The notes beneath the pieces are model-generated. The model saw only the letters and a list, made by a program, of their open reading frames with translations. It ran no database searches and was not told where the DNA came from. A program made the translations under genes and the position numbers. A DNA stretch of 64,000 bases, taken from NCBI RefSeq assembly GCF_004101785.1, contig NZ_CP035130.1:930001-994000 (forward strand). Direction: 5' to 3'. Positions 55,201 to 64,000 of the stretch are shown in pieces; positions within the stretch are counted from its first letter, which is position 1; the number at the start of each line of letters is the position of its first letter. This DNA comes from Gudongella oleilytica. GTDB lineage: Bacteria > Bacillota > Clostridia > Tissierellales > Tissierellaceae.

Positions 55201-55596
55201 ATGAATAATGTTGAATTGAAGCGGAAGATATACTCGGTCATGAACAACATATTGCAAGAAAAGATTTATATATCTCCTATAGATGTGATAATGGGTGTAG
55301 GCATATTATCAGTCAAGGATTATGAAAGCTGGAGGTTTGGGCATGTGCCGTATCTTGAACAGGTATGTAAATCCAACTTGAGTAACCTGTCCTTTATAAT
55401 GAGAGAGCTTAGGACATATGCGAAATAGAATCATATGAAGCCCTCATGGACTGCATACAATCAGTGGGGTGTAAAAGGCAGGAAGATTCCTTTGCGTTTT
55501 AGTAAATCCGGAGATTCAAGAATAGAAGAAGCGTATGCTACACACTACGTTGTAGCTCTAAAGCTAGGAGAGGGAAAGGATTTTCATAAACAGTAA
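55201..55596 (+). pseudogene. Small operon protein split by an in-frame amber codon
   Basis: Codons 1-75 encode a folded-looking protein (KIYSVMNNILQEKIYISPID, then ILSVKDYESWRFGHVPYLEQ). A TAG at 55426-55428 ends it, but the same frame goes on without any other stop to 55596 with MKPSWTAYNQWGVKGRKIPL and RFSKSGDSRIEEAYATHYVV, which reads like the natural continuation. Restored, it would be 131 residues. A CAG to TAG change is the simplest cause. Third gene of the TOTE operon; either newly inactivated or made in two parts. Confidence 0.65.
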
Positions 55597-56252
55597 AAAA
55601 ATGAAAATCTAACGTAATGAAAACCAATTTATCAAGATAAATTGCAATAACAAATTGAACTAATTTTCATGCCTAACAGATCTTGTACTGTATTATGATT
55701 GATTTGTCACGGGAAGGGTGGAGATTTTCATCGAAAATACTACCCGACCTTGACAACTTTTAGCATAGTATACTCTAAGTTGGCCTTTCGGCACTCGATG
55801 CCGTAAAGGCCTACATGAAAACTCGATGGCTTCTGCTATGATGCATAGATTGCATCCAGTTCGTCCTCAAAGAGCTCCTCTGGTGTATTGTATCCAAGGA
55901 TCTTTCTGGGTAATGAGTTCATCCATTCCTCTATGAAGGAAATGTCTTCATCAGCATAGTCATTTATGCTTTTCCCTTTTGGGATGAAGCGACGTATCAG
56001 CCCATTGTGCCTTTCGTTTGTCCCTCTCTCAAATGATGAATAAGGATGGGTGAAGTAGACTTTTGTAGATGTTTTAGACTCCAGTTCATGTAGCTCTGAG
56101 AACTCCGACCCATTATCGGAGGTTATGGTCTTAAACACCTTGCTGAACCTGTCACCGAAAAATGATCGTATCTTCTGGAACTCATTGGATACTGCATCAG
56201 CTGTTTTTGATGGGATCCTTCTTATGATGGCGTTTCGGGTCTGTCTTTCAAC

Positions 56253-56474
56253 TATGGTCAGCAAGACTTCTTCGCCCCTGGACTTTTTACCTATTACAGT
56301 GTCTATCTCCCAGTGCCCGAATTCATTGCGCTGATCAACTGACTTTGGTCGTAGTTCTATACTGTTGCCAAGCTTCCTCTTATTCTTGCGAGTACGTTTT
56401 GATTTTGTGTTGTATTGAAGCTTAAGGGGTAAGTCAGAGTTCTTTACTCTCATAAGTCCAAGGTCAATGTAATT
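56253..56474 (+). repeat. 222-bp target site duplication, left copy
   Basis: Identical in all bases compared to 58505-58726 and abutting the IS end. It is part of the IS30 transposase gene. Confidence 0.95.
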
Positions 56475-58504
56475 CCTGACTTTAGAACTTAATATTAATA
56501 AAACCGTTGGAAACACCTGGTTTACACCTCGTTTCCAACGGTTTTTTTGTACACTTATTCTAGATTCTTCACTAAATTCAATTTTGTTGCACTCCGAAAC
56601 TGAGTCAAAGTCATATTCTGTCTGAGTGCGGCCATGCCAAGAATCTTACTGATGTCCAGGTATGTCTGGTTTATATTGATCGGGGTTACGGTAATACTGG
56701 GATAAGTTCCCTGCGTAATAACGGTAGGTCCTGACAAAGCTTCCATGAGATTTGCAGCGGATACCTGCGCTCCAGTGTGATCTGCAATCTTATACTGTAG
56801 ATATCTCATAATAGTTAAGGCTAAAAAGCACAATGCAAAGTGTCCTTCGATGTGTTTATCGGTCCAAACAAAAGCAGGGGTCGCCTGTAAATCTGTCTTC
56901 ATGATCCTAAAACTCTCTTCGATTCTCCACAAACCACGATAGATTTCAACTACTTCAAGGGTTGATAACTCTAGATTGTTCGTGATGATAGCGTAATATC
57001 CATCATATTTTTCAGATTCCCTAATTTTCTCTTCGCTGATTTTCCAGTTTTCTGTCTCCAGTTCCATCTCCAAGAACTGGTTTACCCCTCTTTTCACCGC
57101 TGCTTTCATCTGATAAGGCTTATCCATTTTTTTCATCAGTTTTTCAAGCATTCGTTGCCGATCACCGCGGTCTTTCGACGCTCTTTTAGCGCTCCATGTC
57201 AGATGGATCTTCACCGGAACAGTATGGTGTTGATACTTTTTAGGTCGTCCACGCTTCTTCTTTATGCCTTCTTCCGCACCCTCCGGTGCGTCCAGCGCTA
57301 GACCTTCTGTCTTGTATTCCAATGTTTGTTCCACCACTTTCTCCATGGTCAGAACCTCGCCGCTCTCTTTGTTTACCGAAGTTACTTTCCATCCTTCTGG
57401 ATTCAAGGCCAGTTCTTTAAACTCTTGCGTGGATCGTTTCAGCGTATAGCTGATTACAAAGTTATGATCCTGTGAGCATAGGTAGCCTAGGTTTGTACCA
57501 CTATTAAGTCCTCTATCTGCGACTACTGTGATCTTCTCTAAACGATATAACTCTCTCAGTCTTTCCACTGACTTCGTTAAAGTTGACTGATCCATAGTGT
57601 TTCCAGGAAAAAGTTCATAGGTTACAGGAATCCCATTGTTATCAATTAGAAGTCCCATAACTACTTGAACTTCATTGTTTTTGTGGGATTTTGAGAAACC
57701 AAACATTCTCAGTTCACCCCATTTGGTGCTCTCAAAGGAATGAGTGGTGACATCGTAATAGGCGCAACCATTCTTTCGTTTCGTTTTCTTCTGGAAGAAA
57801 ACAGATAGGAATTCAATGAGATCCTCTTTAGACTCTGCTAGGATATCCAAAACTCCATAGAGTGCATCCAAAGTCTGTTCCGTATGACCAGCATATTGGC
57901 TCTGTACTTGATAACAGCTGTAAATACTGCCGGGATCCGTACATCTCCTAGCCAAGAGGTAGAAGATGCTTTGTATTAGCTCTTCAGGATCTCTTTTTCC
58001 AGCATATCGTTCAAAGAACTTCTCCAATTTCAGTTCTCTCCAGAGGTTCTGAATCAGGGCGTGTCCGAAACGGAACGAAGACGTCACGTCTTCGGCGGAG
58101 GTAATCTCTTTTGTGGGCACAGTTAAGGTAATTGGAGCAGACTCAGCATTCTTTTCCCGTGTTAAGCGCTTTGCTTCTTCTTTCAGTTCCTCAATGATAT
58201 GAGGGTTTTCTGCCAGCAACTTTTCATAGTTACCATAATTTTTTACGATGACCGCTTTTCTTTTATCTGTGCCTGGAACTCGTCGATCATCACGCAACTG
58301 GACAATGCGATGACTTCCTTTTCCGCTGATTGTGATATACATCTGGCACCTCCAACACCTATTTACTTATATTATATCATAAGTGATTATAAGTGTACAT
58401 AGATAAACAATGTTTTTCCAAAATAAAACCCTGAATTCGTTTGAGAATTCAAGGTTTTAGAAGTTATGCTATTTATTTTTATTTGTTTTCCTTCCAAAGT
58501 CAGG
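56475..58504 (-). mobile_element. IS1634-like insertion sequence, copy 2 (2030 bp)
   Basis: Same length and ends (CCTGACTTT ... AAAGTCAGG) as copy 1 at 24086-26115 but in the opposite orientation. Only a few base differences are seen, for example two near the transposase promoter. It has a 222-bp target duplication instead of 88 bp. Confidence 0.96.
56555..58342 (-). CDS. IS1634 family transposase, copy 2
   Basis: 595 residues, the same as the transposase at 24248-26035 apart from one residue seen (EFKELALN here). DDE elements as in copy 1. Its upstream hairpin (about 58425-58458) and downstream 15-bp terminator (about 56500-56545) are kept. Intact and probably functional. Confidence 0.95.
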   Translation of the reverse strand: MYITISGKGSHRIVQLRDDRRVPGTDKRKAVIVKNYGNYEKLLAENPHIIEELKEEAKRLTREKNAESAPITLTVPTKEITSAEDVTSSFRFGHALIQNLWRELKLEKFFERYAGKRDPEELIQSIFYLLARRCTDPGSIYSCYQVQSQYAGHTEQTLDALYGVLDILAESKEDLIEFLSVFFQKKTKRKNGCAYYDVTTHSFESTKWGELRMFGFSKSHKNNEVQVVMGLLIDNNGIPVTYELFPGNTMDQSTLTKSVERLRELYRLEKITVVADRGLNSGTNLGYLCSQDHNFVISYTLKRSTQEFKELALNPEGWKVTSVNKESGEVLTMEKVVEQTLEYKTEGLALDAPEGAEEGIKKKRGRPKKYQHHTVPVKIHLTWSAKRASKDRGDRQRMLEKLMKKMDKPYQMKAAVKRGVNQFLEMELETENWKISEEKIRESEKYDGYYAIITNNLELSTLEVVEIYRGLWRIEESFRIMKTDLQATPAFVWTDKHIEGHFALCFLALTIMRYLQYKIADHTGAQVSAANLMEALSGPTVITQGTYPSITVTPININQTYLDISKILGMAALRQNMTLTQFRSATKLNLVKNLE

Positions 58505-58726
58505 TATGGTCAGCAAGACTTCTTCGCCCCTGGACTTTTTACCTATTACAGTGTCTATCTCCCAGTGCCCGAATTCATTGCGCTGATCAACTGACTTTGG
58601 TCGTAGTTCTATACTGTTGCCAAGCTTCCTCTTATTCTTGCGAGTACGTTTTGATTTTGTGTTGTATTGAAGCTTAAGGGGTAAGTCAGAGTTCTTTACT
58701 CTCATAAGTCCAAGGTCAATGTAATT
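58505..58726 (+). repeat. 222-bp target site duplication, right copy
   Basis: Second copy of 56253-56474, continuing without break into the N-terminal part of the IS30 transposase gene. Confidence 0.95.
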
Positions 58727-59283
58727 GTACAAAGTCTTGGTGCATACCATTTCAGAAGGCTTGAACTTTCCGGATTTAAGCGCACGACCAACGCATGTGT
58801 CGGGTGACCACTTATCTTCTTTGATCATTTTGGTGACATAATCTATGAAGTCACTGCATTGTAGCCTTTTAAAGGGCTTACAGGAGTTCTTACGGTTGTT
58901 GTCATAGACTGCTTTGCCTGTGGCAGCCAGGTATACATCAACTTTCTTTTTGGCATATATTTGTGTTGTTGTACCCCTTCTGATTTCATTTAGAATGGTA
59001 TTCCTTGCCCTGCCAAGCTGCTTTGCTATCTTGTAGGGGGTAAAGCCATCTTGAAGACGAAGTTGAATAAACATTCGCTCCTCGTAGTTTAGGTGTTTAT
59101 TTTTCCTCGAATCAGTGGTATTATTAGGGTAGTCCATAGTGATTATCCTCCGTGTCAGATTTTTTGTAGTGATTAAATCATAACACAGATAGTCATCTAT
59201 GGGCTTTTTATATTAGTTCAATTTCATTTTACAATGAGTCACCAATTTATCAAATTTATCTTTTTGATCTTTTTCACGCACCC

Positions 59284-59513
59284 AACACACGTTGAGCCGG
59301 TCGTATTGATGTCAAGGGTTGAGAAGTAAAAGTGTAGAAAAGCCTTGAAATAAAGGGTTTCCGAGGTTTGAACGTAAAAATCGGATGAGCAAAAATCGTG
59401 AAAACATCGGGTTTTGGGAACAAGTCCAAAGACGTGATTTTGAACGTGACAGAGCGATTTAGATAACATGGGTTTGCAGTGATCGAGTTAGATGTTTTTT
59501 GAAAAATCCGAGG
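59284..59513 (+). repeat. Dispersed repeat of about 230 bp, copy 2
   Basis: Pairs with 44071-44299 (same orientation, about 80 percent identity, several small gaps). It lies in the 512-bp gap between the IS30 gene and the DUF2202 gene, 60 bp outside the IS30 end. Confidence 0.85.
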
Positions 59514-59574
59514 TTGTGTGGTCAGGATAAATGAGTGATATCTAAACACAAGCAAATGCCATAAAAAAACCATA

Positions 59575-59620
59575 AAAACGTTGGGCAAATAGCAACTAAA
59601 TGCTTTTCCTCAACGTTTTT
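59575..59620. terminator. Terminator downstream of the DUF2202 gene
   Basis: AAAAACGTTG (59575-59584) pairs with CAACGTTTTT (59611-59620); A-run and T-run on either side make it work in both directions. Confidence 0.75.
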
Positions 59621-59649
59621 GACTTTTACATTTTACTGGGTGATGTTGT

Positions 59650-60330
59650 TTATTTCAACTTATCGACTTGCTTTTGGAACGCTAACAGATGGCTTTCAGA
59701 ACCACTCTTTAATGCAGTGAATACTTCATATACATTATCAGGAAGATCATAGGTTAAGAATAATTCATACATCGCAATATTGTCAATTTCGGCTTGAACT
59801 CCAGTCTCGGCGGCTTCAAGAAGGTCGGCGGGTATAACAATGTGATCCGCAGAGTCATCCGCAGGGAAATCAAGACCATATGAGACATATACCTCTTTTA
59901 AAAATGCGAGATGTGTTTCTTCGGCACTAACGATATTGTCGTAGGGCTTTTGGCTGCCAAACTTATCTATGATGGCTAAGTATTCAGCACGCGCTAAATA
60001 TTCATCTTGAACAGCATACATCAACATATCGTTGACACTCAGAGCTTTATCAGCAGCAGCTCCTTTAGCCCCATAACCTTCAAGTGATAGTGCTTTATCG
60101 TTATCGGTTAGTGGAGCTGGATCAATGTCAATATTATGATCGATAGGTTGCGTAGTTTCAGGTGCTTGAGTTGAGGTATCCTGAACGGGTGGGGTAGTTT
60201 CCTTTGTTGGTTCAGTGGATGTGCTGCAGGCAGCTAGTAAAAACATACTGCTGATAATAAGCAGGAGAATTAATATTCCCATTGTCGTGCGCTTATGATT
60301 TTTTTTAAACAAATCTATTCTCGTTCGCAT
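59650..60330 (-). CDS. DUF2202 lipoprotein
   Basis: 226 residues. Signal peptide of a lipoprotein: basic start, hydrophobic core MGILILLLIISSMF and lipobox LLAAC (Cys at about 38). A Thr/Pro-rich linker follows, then a DUF2202 ferritin-like four-helix domain (DEYLARAEYLAIIDKFG, EETHLAFLKEVY, ESHLLAFQKQ) with Glu and His residues able to bind metal. Start ATG 60330 has GGAG 8 bases upstream; the GTG at 60339 overlaps that site. Exported and membrane-linked; function unknown. Confidence 0.88.
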   Translation of the reverse strand: MRTRIDLFKKNHKRTTMGILILLLIISSMFLLAACSTSTEPTKETTPPVQDTSTQAPETTQPIDHNIDIDPAPLTDNDKALSLEGYGAKGAAADKALSVNDMLMYAVQDEYLARAEYLAIIDKFGSQKPYDNIVSAEETHLAFLKEVYVSYGLDFPADDSADHIVIPADLLEAAETGVQAEIDNIAMYELFLTYDLPDNVYEVFTALKSGSESHLLAFQKQVDKLK

Positions 60331-60580
60331 ATTTTTCACTCCTTTATATTGATATTTTTAACGTTTATCATACTCCATAAATGTGATGGAAATATGATTA
60401 TCGGAGATTTTATATCCGAATGATGTGAAAGAGTCAAGTCCATATTAGTGTGTAAATTCCTCGGGTATGATTTTGTGGGGGTATTTAGCCTAAGGGGCAT
60501 AGTATAGTGAGTCAAATGCATAAGGGTATGTACTGTAGTTTTTCCTGCAGTAAGTTGACACCATCATGTCAAGTTGATTA

Positions 60581-60634
60581 TTGACAAATTCATCAAAAAA
60601 TAGTACTATAAGAATAAATCGGACGAACGACCGA
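60581..60634 (+). promoter_or_regulatory. Promoter and operator of the TetR gene
   Basis: TTGACA at 60581-60586, 17-bp spacer, TACTAT at 60604-60609. An imperfect palindrome TCGGACGAACGACCGA at 60619-60634 directly follows and fits a TetR operator. The rest of the gap 60331-60580 shows no gene. Confidence 0.7.
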
Positions 60635-60653
60635 ATTGTGAGGTGTTGGTATT

Positions 60654-61229
60654 GTGCTTACTAGAACAAATGAACGAACTCAACCAGAGAAAATCTTATT
60701 AGCAGCTTATACCTGTATATCGACCAGAGGTTATGCAAATGTTTCAATGAGAGACATTGCTGATGAAGCAGGAGTCGTTTTAAGCCAGTTAAATTATTAC
60801 TTCAAAAATAAGGAGGGGTTATTTAAAGAAGTTGTAGGAATGATGACTTCAAAGTATTTAAAGGAGATTAAAGCATCATTGGAGCAGGAAAGTACACCCC
60901 AGAAAAAAGTAAAAGGCTTGATTAATTACTTTAAAAATATGTTGCAGCATAATCCGGAACTTTTTAGATTGCTCTATGATTTTACGGGTTTAGCTATTTG
61001 GTCACCTGTATTCAGTAGTTTGCTTAGTGAATTGTTCAAAGATTTATCGGACATGATTGAGAAGTATATTTTTAACGATCTTCAATTAAAGGAATTAAAA
61101 GGCTATCCTACAAAAGACTTGTCTCGCTTGATTTTGGGGTCGATGTTTGGTACAGGGATTCAGGTTTTGCTTGATCAAGATGAAAAATTACCAGAAGCAT
61201 TAAATGCTATGCAAATTTTATTTGATTAA
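60654..61229 (+). CDS. TetR/AcrR family regulator
   Basis: 191 residues with an N-terminal TetR HTH (ILLAAYTCISTRGYANVSMR, then DIADEAGVVLSQLNYYFKNK) and a helical ligand-binding part. GTG 60654 follows GAGGTG. The palindrome upstream suggests autorepression, and the phasin-like, DegV and AarF genes behind it on the same strand are the probable regulon. Confidence 0.92.
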   Translation: MLTRTNERTQPEKILLAAYTCISTRGYANVSMRDIADEAGVVLSQLNYYFKNKEGLFKEVVGMMTSKYLKEIKASLEQESTPQKKVKGLINYFKNMLQHNPELFRLLYDFTGLAIWSPVFSSLLSELFKDLSDMIEKYIFNDLQLKELKGYPTKDLSRLILGSMFGTGIQVLLDQDEKLPEALNAMQILFD

Positions 61230-61254
61230 ATTTATGAAAGTGAGGTATTTTGTT

Positions 61255-61605
61255 ATGTCAGGATTAATTGAAAAGTCAGTCAATTTAGGGTTAGGGTTGT
61301 TTTCTTACTCTAGAGAAAAAATTGAAAATGTGGTTGATGAGTTGGTGAATAAAGGTGAAGTGGCTAGGAAGGACGCTAAGGATCTGGTTAATGATTTAGT
61401 GAAAAAAGGCGAAGAACAACGTGAAGAATTTAAGAAAATGGTCAAGGATGAAATTTTAGACGCACTAGAATCAAAAGATATTGCCCGCAAAGAAGATCTC
61501 ATGGGAAAAGATGAGTTCAGAAAGATTGTAAGAGAAGAGTTGATTGATATATTAAATGAGAAAGAAATAGCCACAAAGAAGGATATAAACGAACTAAAAA
61601 AATAA
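61255..61605 (+). CDS. Phasin-like coiled-coil protein
   Basis: 116 residues, with a short hydrophobic N-terminal helix (LIEKSVNLGLGLFSYS) and long charged helices (KKGEEQREEFKKMVKDEIL). Similar to phasin/polyhydroxyalkanoate-granule regulator-like proteins that are found beside AarF genes in Clostridia. Probably membrane- or granule-associated. ATG 61255 with GTGAGG upstream, 25 bp after tetR. Confidence 0.8.
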   Translation: MSGLIEKSVNLGLGLFSYSREKIENVVDELVNKGEVARKDAKDLVNDLVKKGEEQREEFKKMVKDEILDALESKDIARKEDLMGKDEFRKIVREELIDILNEKEIATKKDINELKK

Positions 61606-61704
61606 GATTTGGATTGATCAGTTAAAAGACAGAGCAATGGCAGGTTCTTAGATATTGTCTATGTTTTTTAGCTGGGCTGTCCATTATTTGGAGATGGTTT
61701 TGAA

Positions 61705-62425
61705 ATGGGAATTGTTATAGCTACTGATTCAAATTGCGATTTGCCGTTGAATATATTTCTCAAAATAATATACATGTTATTCCATTTACATTTGTGCTAA
61801 ATGGAATAAATTATATAGATGATTTTGGGGAATCTTTAAGTTACAAAGAATTTTACGACGAAATTCGAAATGGAAGTATGCCAACAACTGCTCAGATTGC
61901 TGCTTTTACTTTTGAAAATGAATTTAGAAGTTTTGTTTAAAAAGGAGATCCAGTTATTTATATAGGTTTCTCTTCAGCACTTATTGAAACTTTTAATGGC
62001 TCTGTCATAGATAGAAATGAAATAATGGAAGCAAACCCAGAAGCAGATATAACAGTGATAGATTCGAAAAGCGCCTCAATCGGTCAGGGTTTATTAGTGT
62101 ATTATGCGAGCGAAATGTTAAAACAAGGAAAATCTAAAGAAGAAATCGTAGAGTGGATTGCTTGATGTTAAACCGGTTTTAAATGTTTCAAATGATGGAA
62201 GATTAGATGTTGTAAAAAAATTAGAGGGATAAAATTCGCGTAACTAAACCGGAAGAACAAATGATATTCATCACCCATGGTGATTGTATTGAAGATGCAG
62301 AGTATCTGAAATCTCTGATTTTGAGTGAGACAGTGCCCAAAGATATAGTTATAAATAGTTTGGGACCAATCATAGGGACACATACAGGACCAGGGTTGGT
62401 GGGTGTATTTTTTTTTAGGAAAAGA
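61705..62425 (+). pseudogene. DegV family protein, decayed
   Basis: DegV fatty-acid-binding protein in pieces: MGIVIATDSNCDLP (61705 on), frameshift, EYISQNNIHVIPFTFVLNGI to a stop at 61938-61940, then IYIGFSSALIETFNGSV and DSKSASIGQGLLVYYASEML to a stop at 62163-62165, a missing stretch, and finally VINSLGPIIGTHTGPGLVGV. All diagnostic blocks appear in the right order but at least four breaks are present. It lies between the phasin-like and AarF genes, where an intact degV is often found. Confidence 0.9.
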
Positions 62426-62565
62426 AAGATAGTTATGACGTCCGTTCCGTTAAGAATTAAAAATGTATATTAGCTCACAGACATGAAGCAGGTATAGATG
62501 ACAGAGTTTCTATCAATTTATATCTTCATTTTTAGCAAAAGAGTGATTGGACAGAGTGGGGATAA

Positions 62566-64000
62566 ATGATGGCGGTTAGTAAACATAGAAAATTAAAGAG
62601 AACAACACAAATTGTCAAAATATTTGCAAACCATGGATTTGGCGCATTAATGGATAGATTAGGAATTTTAAAATATCTTAAAATAGAGATGCAAACCAAA
62701 GAATATTCAGAAAGGGAACTTTCAAAATTATCAATTGGGGAGAGACTGAGATTATCTTTTGAAGAGTTGGGGCCGACATTTATAAAATTGGGTCAAATCA
62801 TGAGTACTAGACCAGACTTATTGCCTCGTGAGATCATACATGAAATGGAAAAACTTCAAGATGCAGTAGCCCCATTTTCAATAAGCGATGTTAAACAAGT
62901 AATAGAATTTGAGTTAGGAGATAAACTTGAAAATATATTTAGAGAGTTTAAAGAGGAACCTATAGCGGCAGCTTCTATTGGGCAAGTTCATCGTGCAAAA
63001 TTATTATCAGGTAAAGATGTGGTAGTAAAAGTTCAAAGACCTAATATCGAAAAAAATATTGAGCTTGATTTGGGTATCCTTAAAGATTTAGCAGATTTTA
63101 TAGATAATCGAACTAAGCTGGGGAAACTTTATAGTTTCAGTAAAATGGCTGAAGAATTTGAGACTACCATAACGAATGAATTAGACTTTAGGCTTGAAGG
63201 CGAAAATGCAGAAACTTTTAAAGTGAATTTTAAGGATGAAGCAAATGTAATAGTTCCAGATATTAGTTGGATCCATACAACGAGTCGTGTACTTACAATG
63301 GATGAAATCAAAGGAACTTCTCTAAAAAACTTTGAAGCGTTAGATCAATTAGGGTTAGATAAAAAAATAATAGCAAGAAATTTAGCCAACTCTGTTTTAT
63401 ATCAGATATTAAGAGATGGTTTTTTCCACGGCGATCCTCATCCGGGGAATATAATGGTGCTCGAAAATAATAAGATAGCTTTTTTAGATTTTGGGATGAT
63501 AGGACAACTGAGCCCTCATAGGAAAAACCAGTTTTTGAAAATGTTAATGGGAATAACTTTGAAAGATAGTAAGCTGATTATTCAAGCAATTGTTGAACTT
63601 GATGCAATATCAAACAGTATCAATATGAGAAAGTTGGGAAAAGATATTGATCGATTAAGAGATCAAGTTTTGTCGGTTCCATTGAGTGAAATAAAAATAG
63701 GTGAAGTTTTTAATGAAATTTTTGATTTAGCATTTACTTATAATATGATGATTCCAGGGGAATTCACTATGCTTGCTAAATCCCTTATAACTTTGGAAGG
63801 GTTAGTTGAGAAATTGGACCCTGATCTTAATATCCTGGAAATTGCCGAACCTATTGCAGGAAAGTTGATTTTCACTTTGATTTCCCCTGAGAAAATAGGC
63901 CGGGAAATCTTGAGTGGTGCTATGGATTATGGTAATCTAGTTCGAAAGTTTCCGTCTGTTTTTTTAAATTTTCTAGGTAAAATAGAACATGATGACTTTA
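62566..64000 (+). CDS. AarF/UbiB (ABC1) kinase-like protein, 3' end beyond window
   Basis: At least 478 residues, open at the right edge. ABC1/UbiB atypical kinase fold: KxGQ motif (FIKLGQIMSTRPDLLP), the alanine-rich loop in place of a P-loop (AAASIGQVH), VVVKVQRP with the ATP-site lysine, ELDF, and the catalytic HGDPHPGN with the metal-binding LDFGMIG. Members support isoprenoid quinone or lipid handling; in organisms without ubiquinone the role is unclear. Start ATG 62566 behind GGGGATAA; the ATG at 62569 is equally possible. Same strand as tetR. Confidence 0.93.
   Translation, partial: MMAVSKHRKLKRTTQIVKIFANHGFGALMDRLGILKYLKIEMQTKEYSERELSKLSIGERLRLSFEELGPTFIKLGQIMSTRPDLLPREIIHEMEKLQDAVAPFSISDVKQVIEFELGDKLENIFREFKEEPIAAASIGQVHRAKLLSGKDVVVKVQRPNIEKNIELDLGILKDLADFIDNRTKLGKLYSFSKMAEEFETTITNELDFRLEGENAETFKVNFKDEANVIVPDISWIHTTSRVLTMDEIKGTSLKNFEALDQLGLDKKIIARNLANSVLYQILRDGFFHGDPHPGNIMVLENNKIAFLDFGMIGQLSPHRKNQFLKMLMGITLKDSKLIIQAIVELDAISNSINMRKLGKDIDRLRDQVLSVPLSEIKIGEVFNEIFDLAFTYNMMIPGEFTMLAKSLITLEGLVEKLDPDLNILEIAEPIAGKLIFTLISPEKIGREILSGAMDYGNLVRKFPSVFLNFLGKIEHDDF

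Larger units (their letters stand above)
55836..59137 (-). pseudogene. IS30 family transposase, split by IS insertion
   Basis: N-terminal part 59137-58505 (HTH: MFIQLRLQDGFTPYKIAKQL) and C-terminal part 56252-55836. Removing the IS and one duplication copy joins VLLTI to VERQ in frame, giving an uninterrupted 349-residue IS30 transposase with HWEIDTVIGK, TSDNGSEF and the ERHNGLIRRFIPKG block. The gene was therefore intact when hit and has not decayed since. Confidence 0.93.
55652..59224 (-). mobile_element. IS30 family element interrupted by another IS
   Basis: Inverted ends containing AAATTGAACTAAT at 55652-55664 and its complement at 59212-59224; further matching bases (GATAAATTG) extend outwards, so the exact ends are uncertain by about 30 bp. 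Without the inserted IS and one copy of its 222-bp duplication it would be about 1.3 kb, usual for IS30 relatives. Confidence 0.75.

Noticed and set aside
56253-56474. A second, separate IS30 element next to the first
   Set aside because: The repeated 222 bp is explained completely by the IS insertion; the reconstructed gene is single and in frame.
1-64000. CRISPR arrays, rRNA and tRNA genes
   Set aside because: No regularly spaced repeats, and no sequence with recognisable rRNA or tRNA features was seen.

Overview
The window looks like a Bacillota (class Clostridia-like) chromosome segment of the strongly mosaic, mobile kind. Shine-Dalgarno sequences are strong, the conjugation genes are of the Clostridioides/Tn1549-CTn type, a TetR/phasin/DegV/AarF cluster is of clostridial type, and base composition is low to moderate in GC. 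The genus cannot be fixed from what is visible.

1-13.3 kb is the right part of a conjugation module of an integrative and conjugative element (ICE), visibly richer in GC than the rest. In order it holds VirB4 ATPase, amidoligase, gamma-glutamylcyclotransferase, a membrane-anchored M23 peptidase, a Fic protein, three small ICE proteins, an oriT-like region, a ribbon-helix-helix accessory protein, a MobP-type relaxase with Sel1 repeats (broken by a one-base frameshift), a TOPRIM/primase-like protein, the VirD4/TraG coupling protein and a small HTH protein. 13.3-23.9 kb is cargo: RadC, an SH3 membrane protein, a small HTH protein, a complete Type III restriction-modification pair (Mod, Res), a zinc-ribbon protein and a pRiA4b ORF-3-like protein. 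24.0-26.2 kb is an IS1634-like insertion flanked by an 88-bp target duplication. 26.2-33.6 kb is the regulation and integration end of the ICE: ImmA/XRE repressor pair with two palindromic operators, sigma-like regulators, a SHOCT-like protein and three consecutive large serine recombinases, the middle one lacking its catalytic domain. The ICE probably ends just after the third recombinase, near 33.6 kb; its left end is outside the window.

33.6-43.9 kb is a defence block: an XRE regulator with two phased palindromes, an AAA ATPase/subtilase pair matching IetAS, and a 2034-residue protein with a Cap4-like nuclease and a STAND NTPase core (Avs-like). 44-48.3 kb holds a BlaI/M56 regulatory pair, a tautomerase and a VOC protein. 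48.4-50.5 kb is decayed (transposase remnant, broken AlbA/Schlafen-type regulator). 50.5-55.6 kb is a second likely conflict operon: TOTE-type primase-helicase-PLD protein, an alpha-helical repeat protein, and a small gene split by an in-frame amber codon. 55.65-59.2 kb is an IS30 element whose transposase gene is split by a second copy of the same IS1634-like element, here with a 222-bp target duplication. 59.6-64 kb is more ordinary chromosome: a DUF2202 lipoprotein, TetR regulator, phasin-like protein, a decayed DegV gene and the start of an AarF/UbiB kinase-like gene that runs off the window.

The main biological theme is stacked anti-phage and conflict functions (Type III RM on the ICE; IetAS, Avs-like and TOTE modules beside it) together with clear marks of recent transposition. 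The most solid unusual observation is the pair of long, exact and different target duplications (88 and 222 bp) made by the same 2030-bp insertion sequence.
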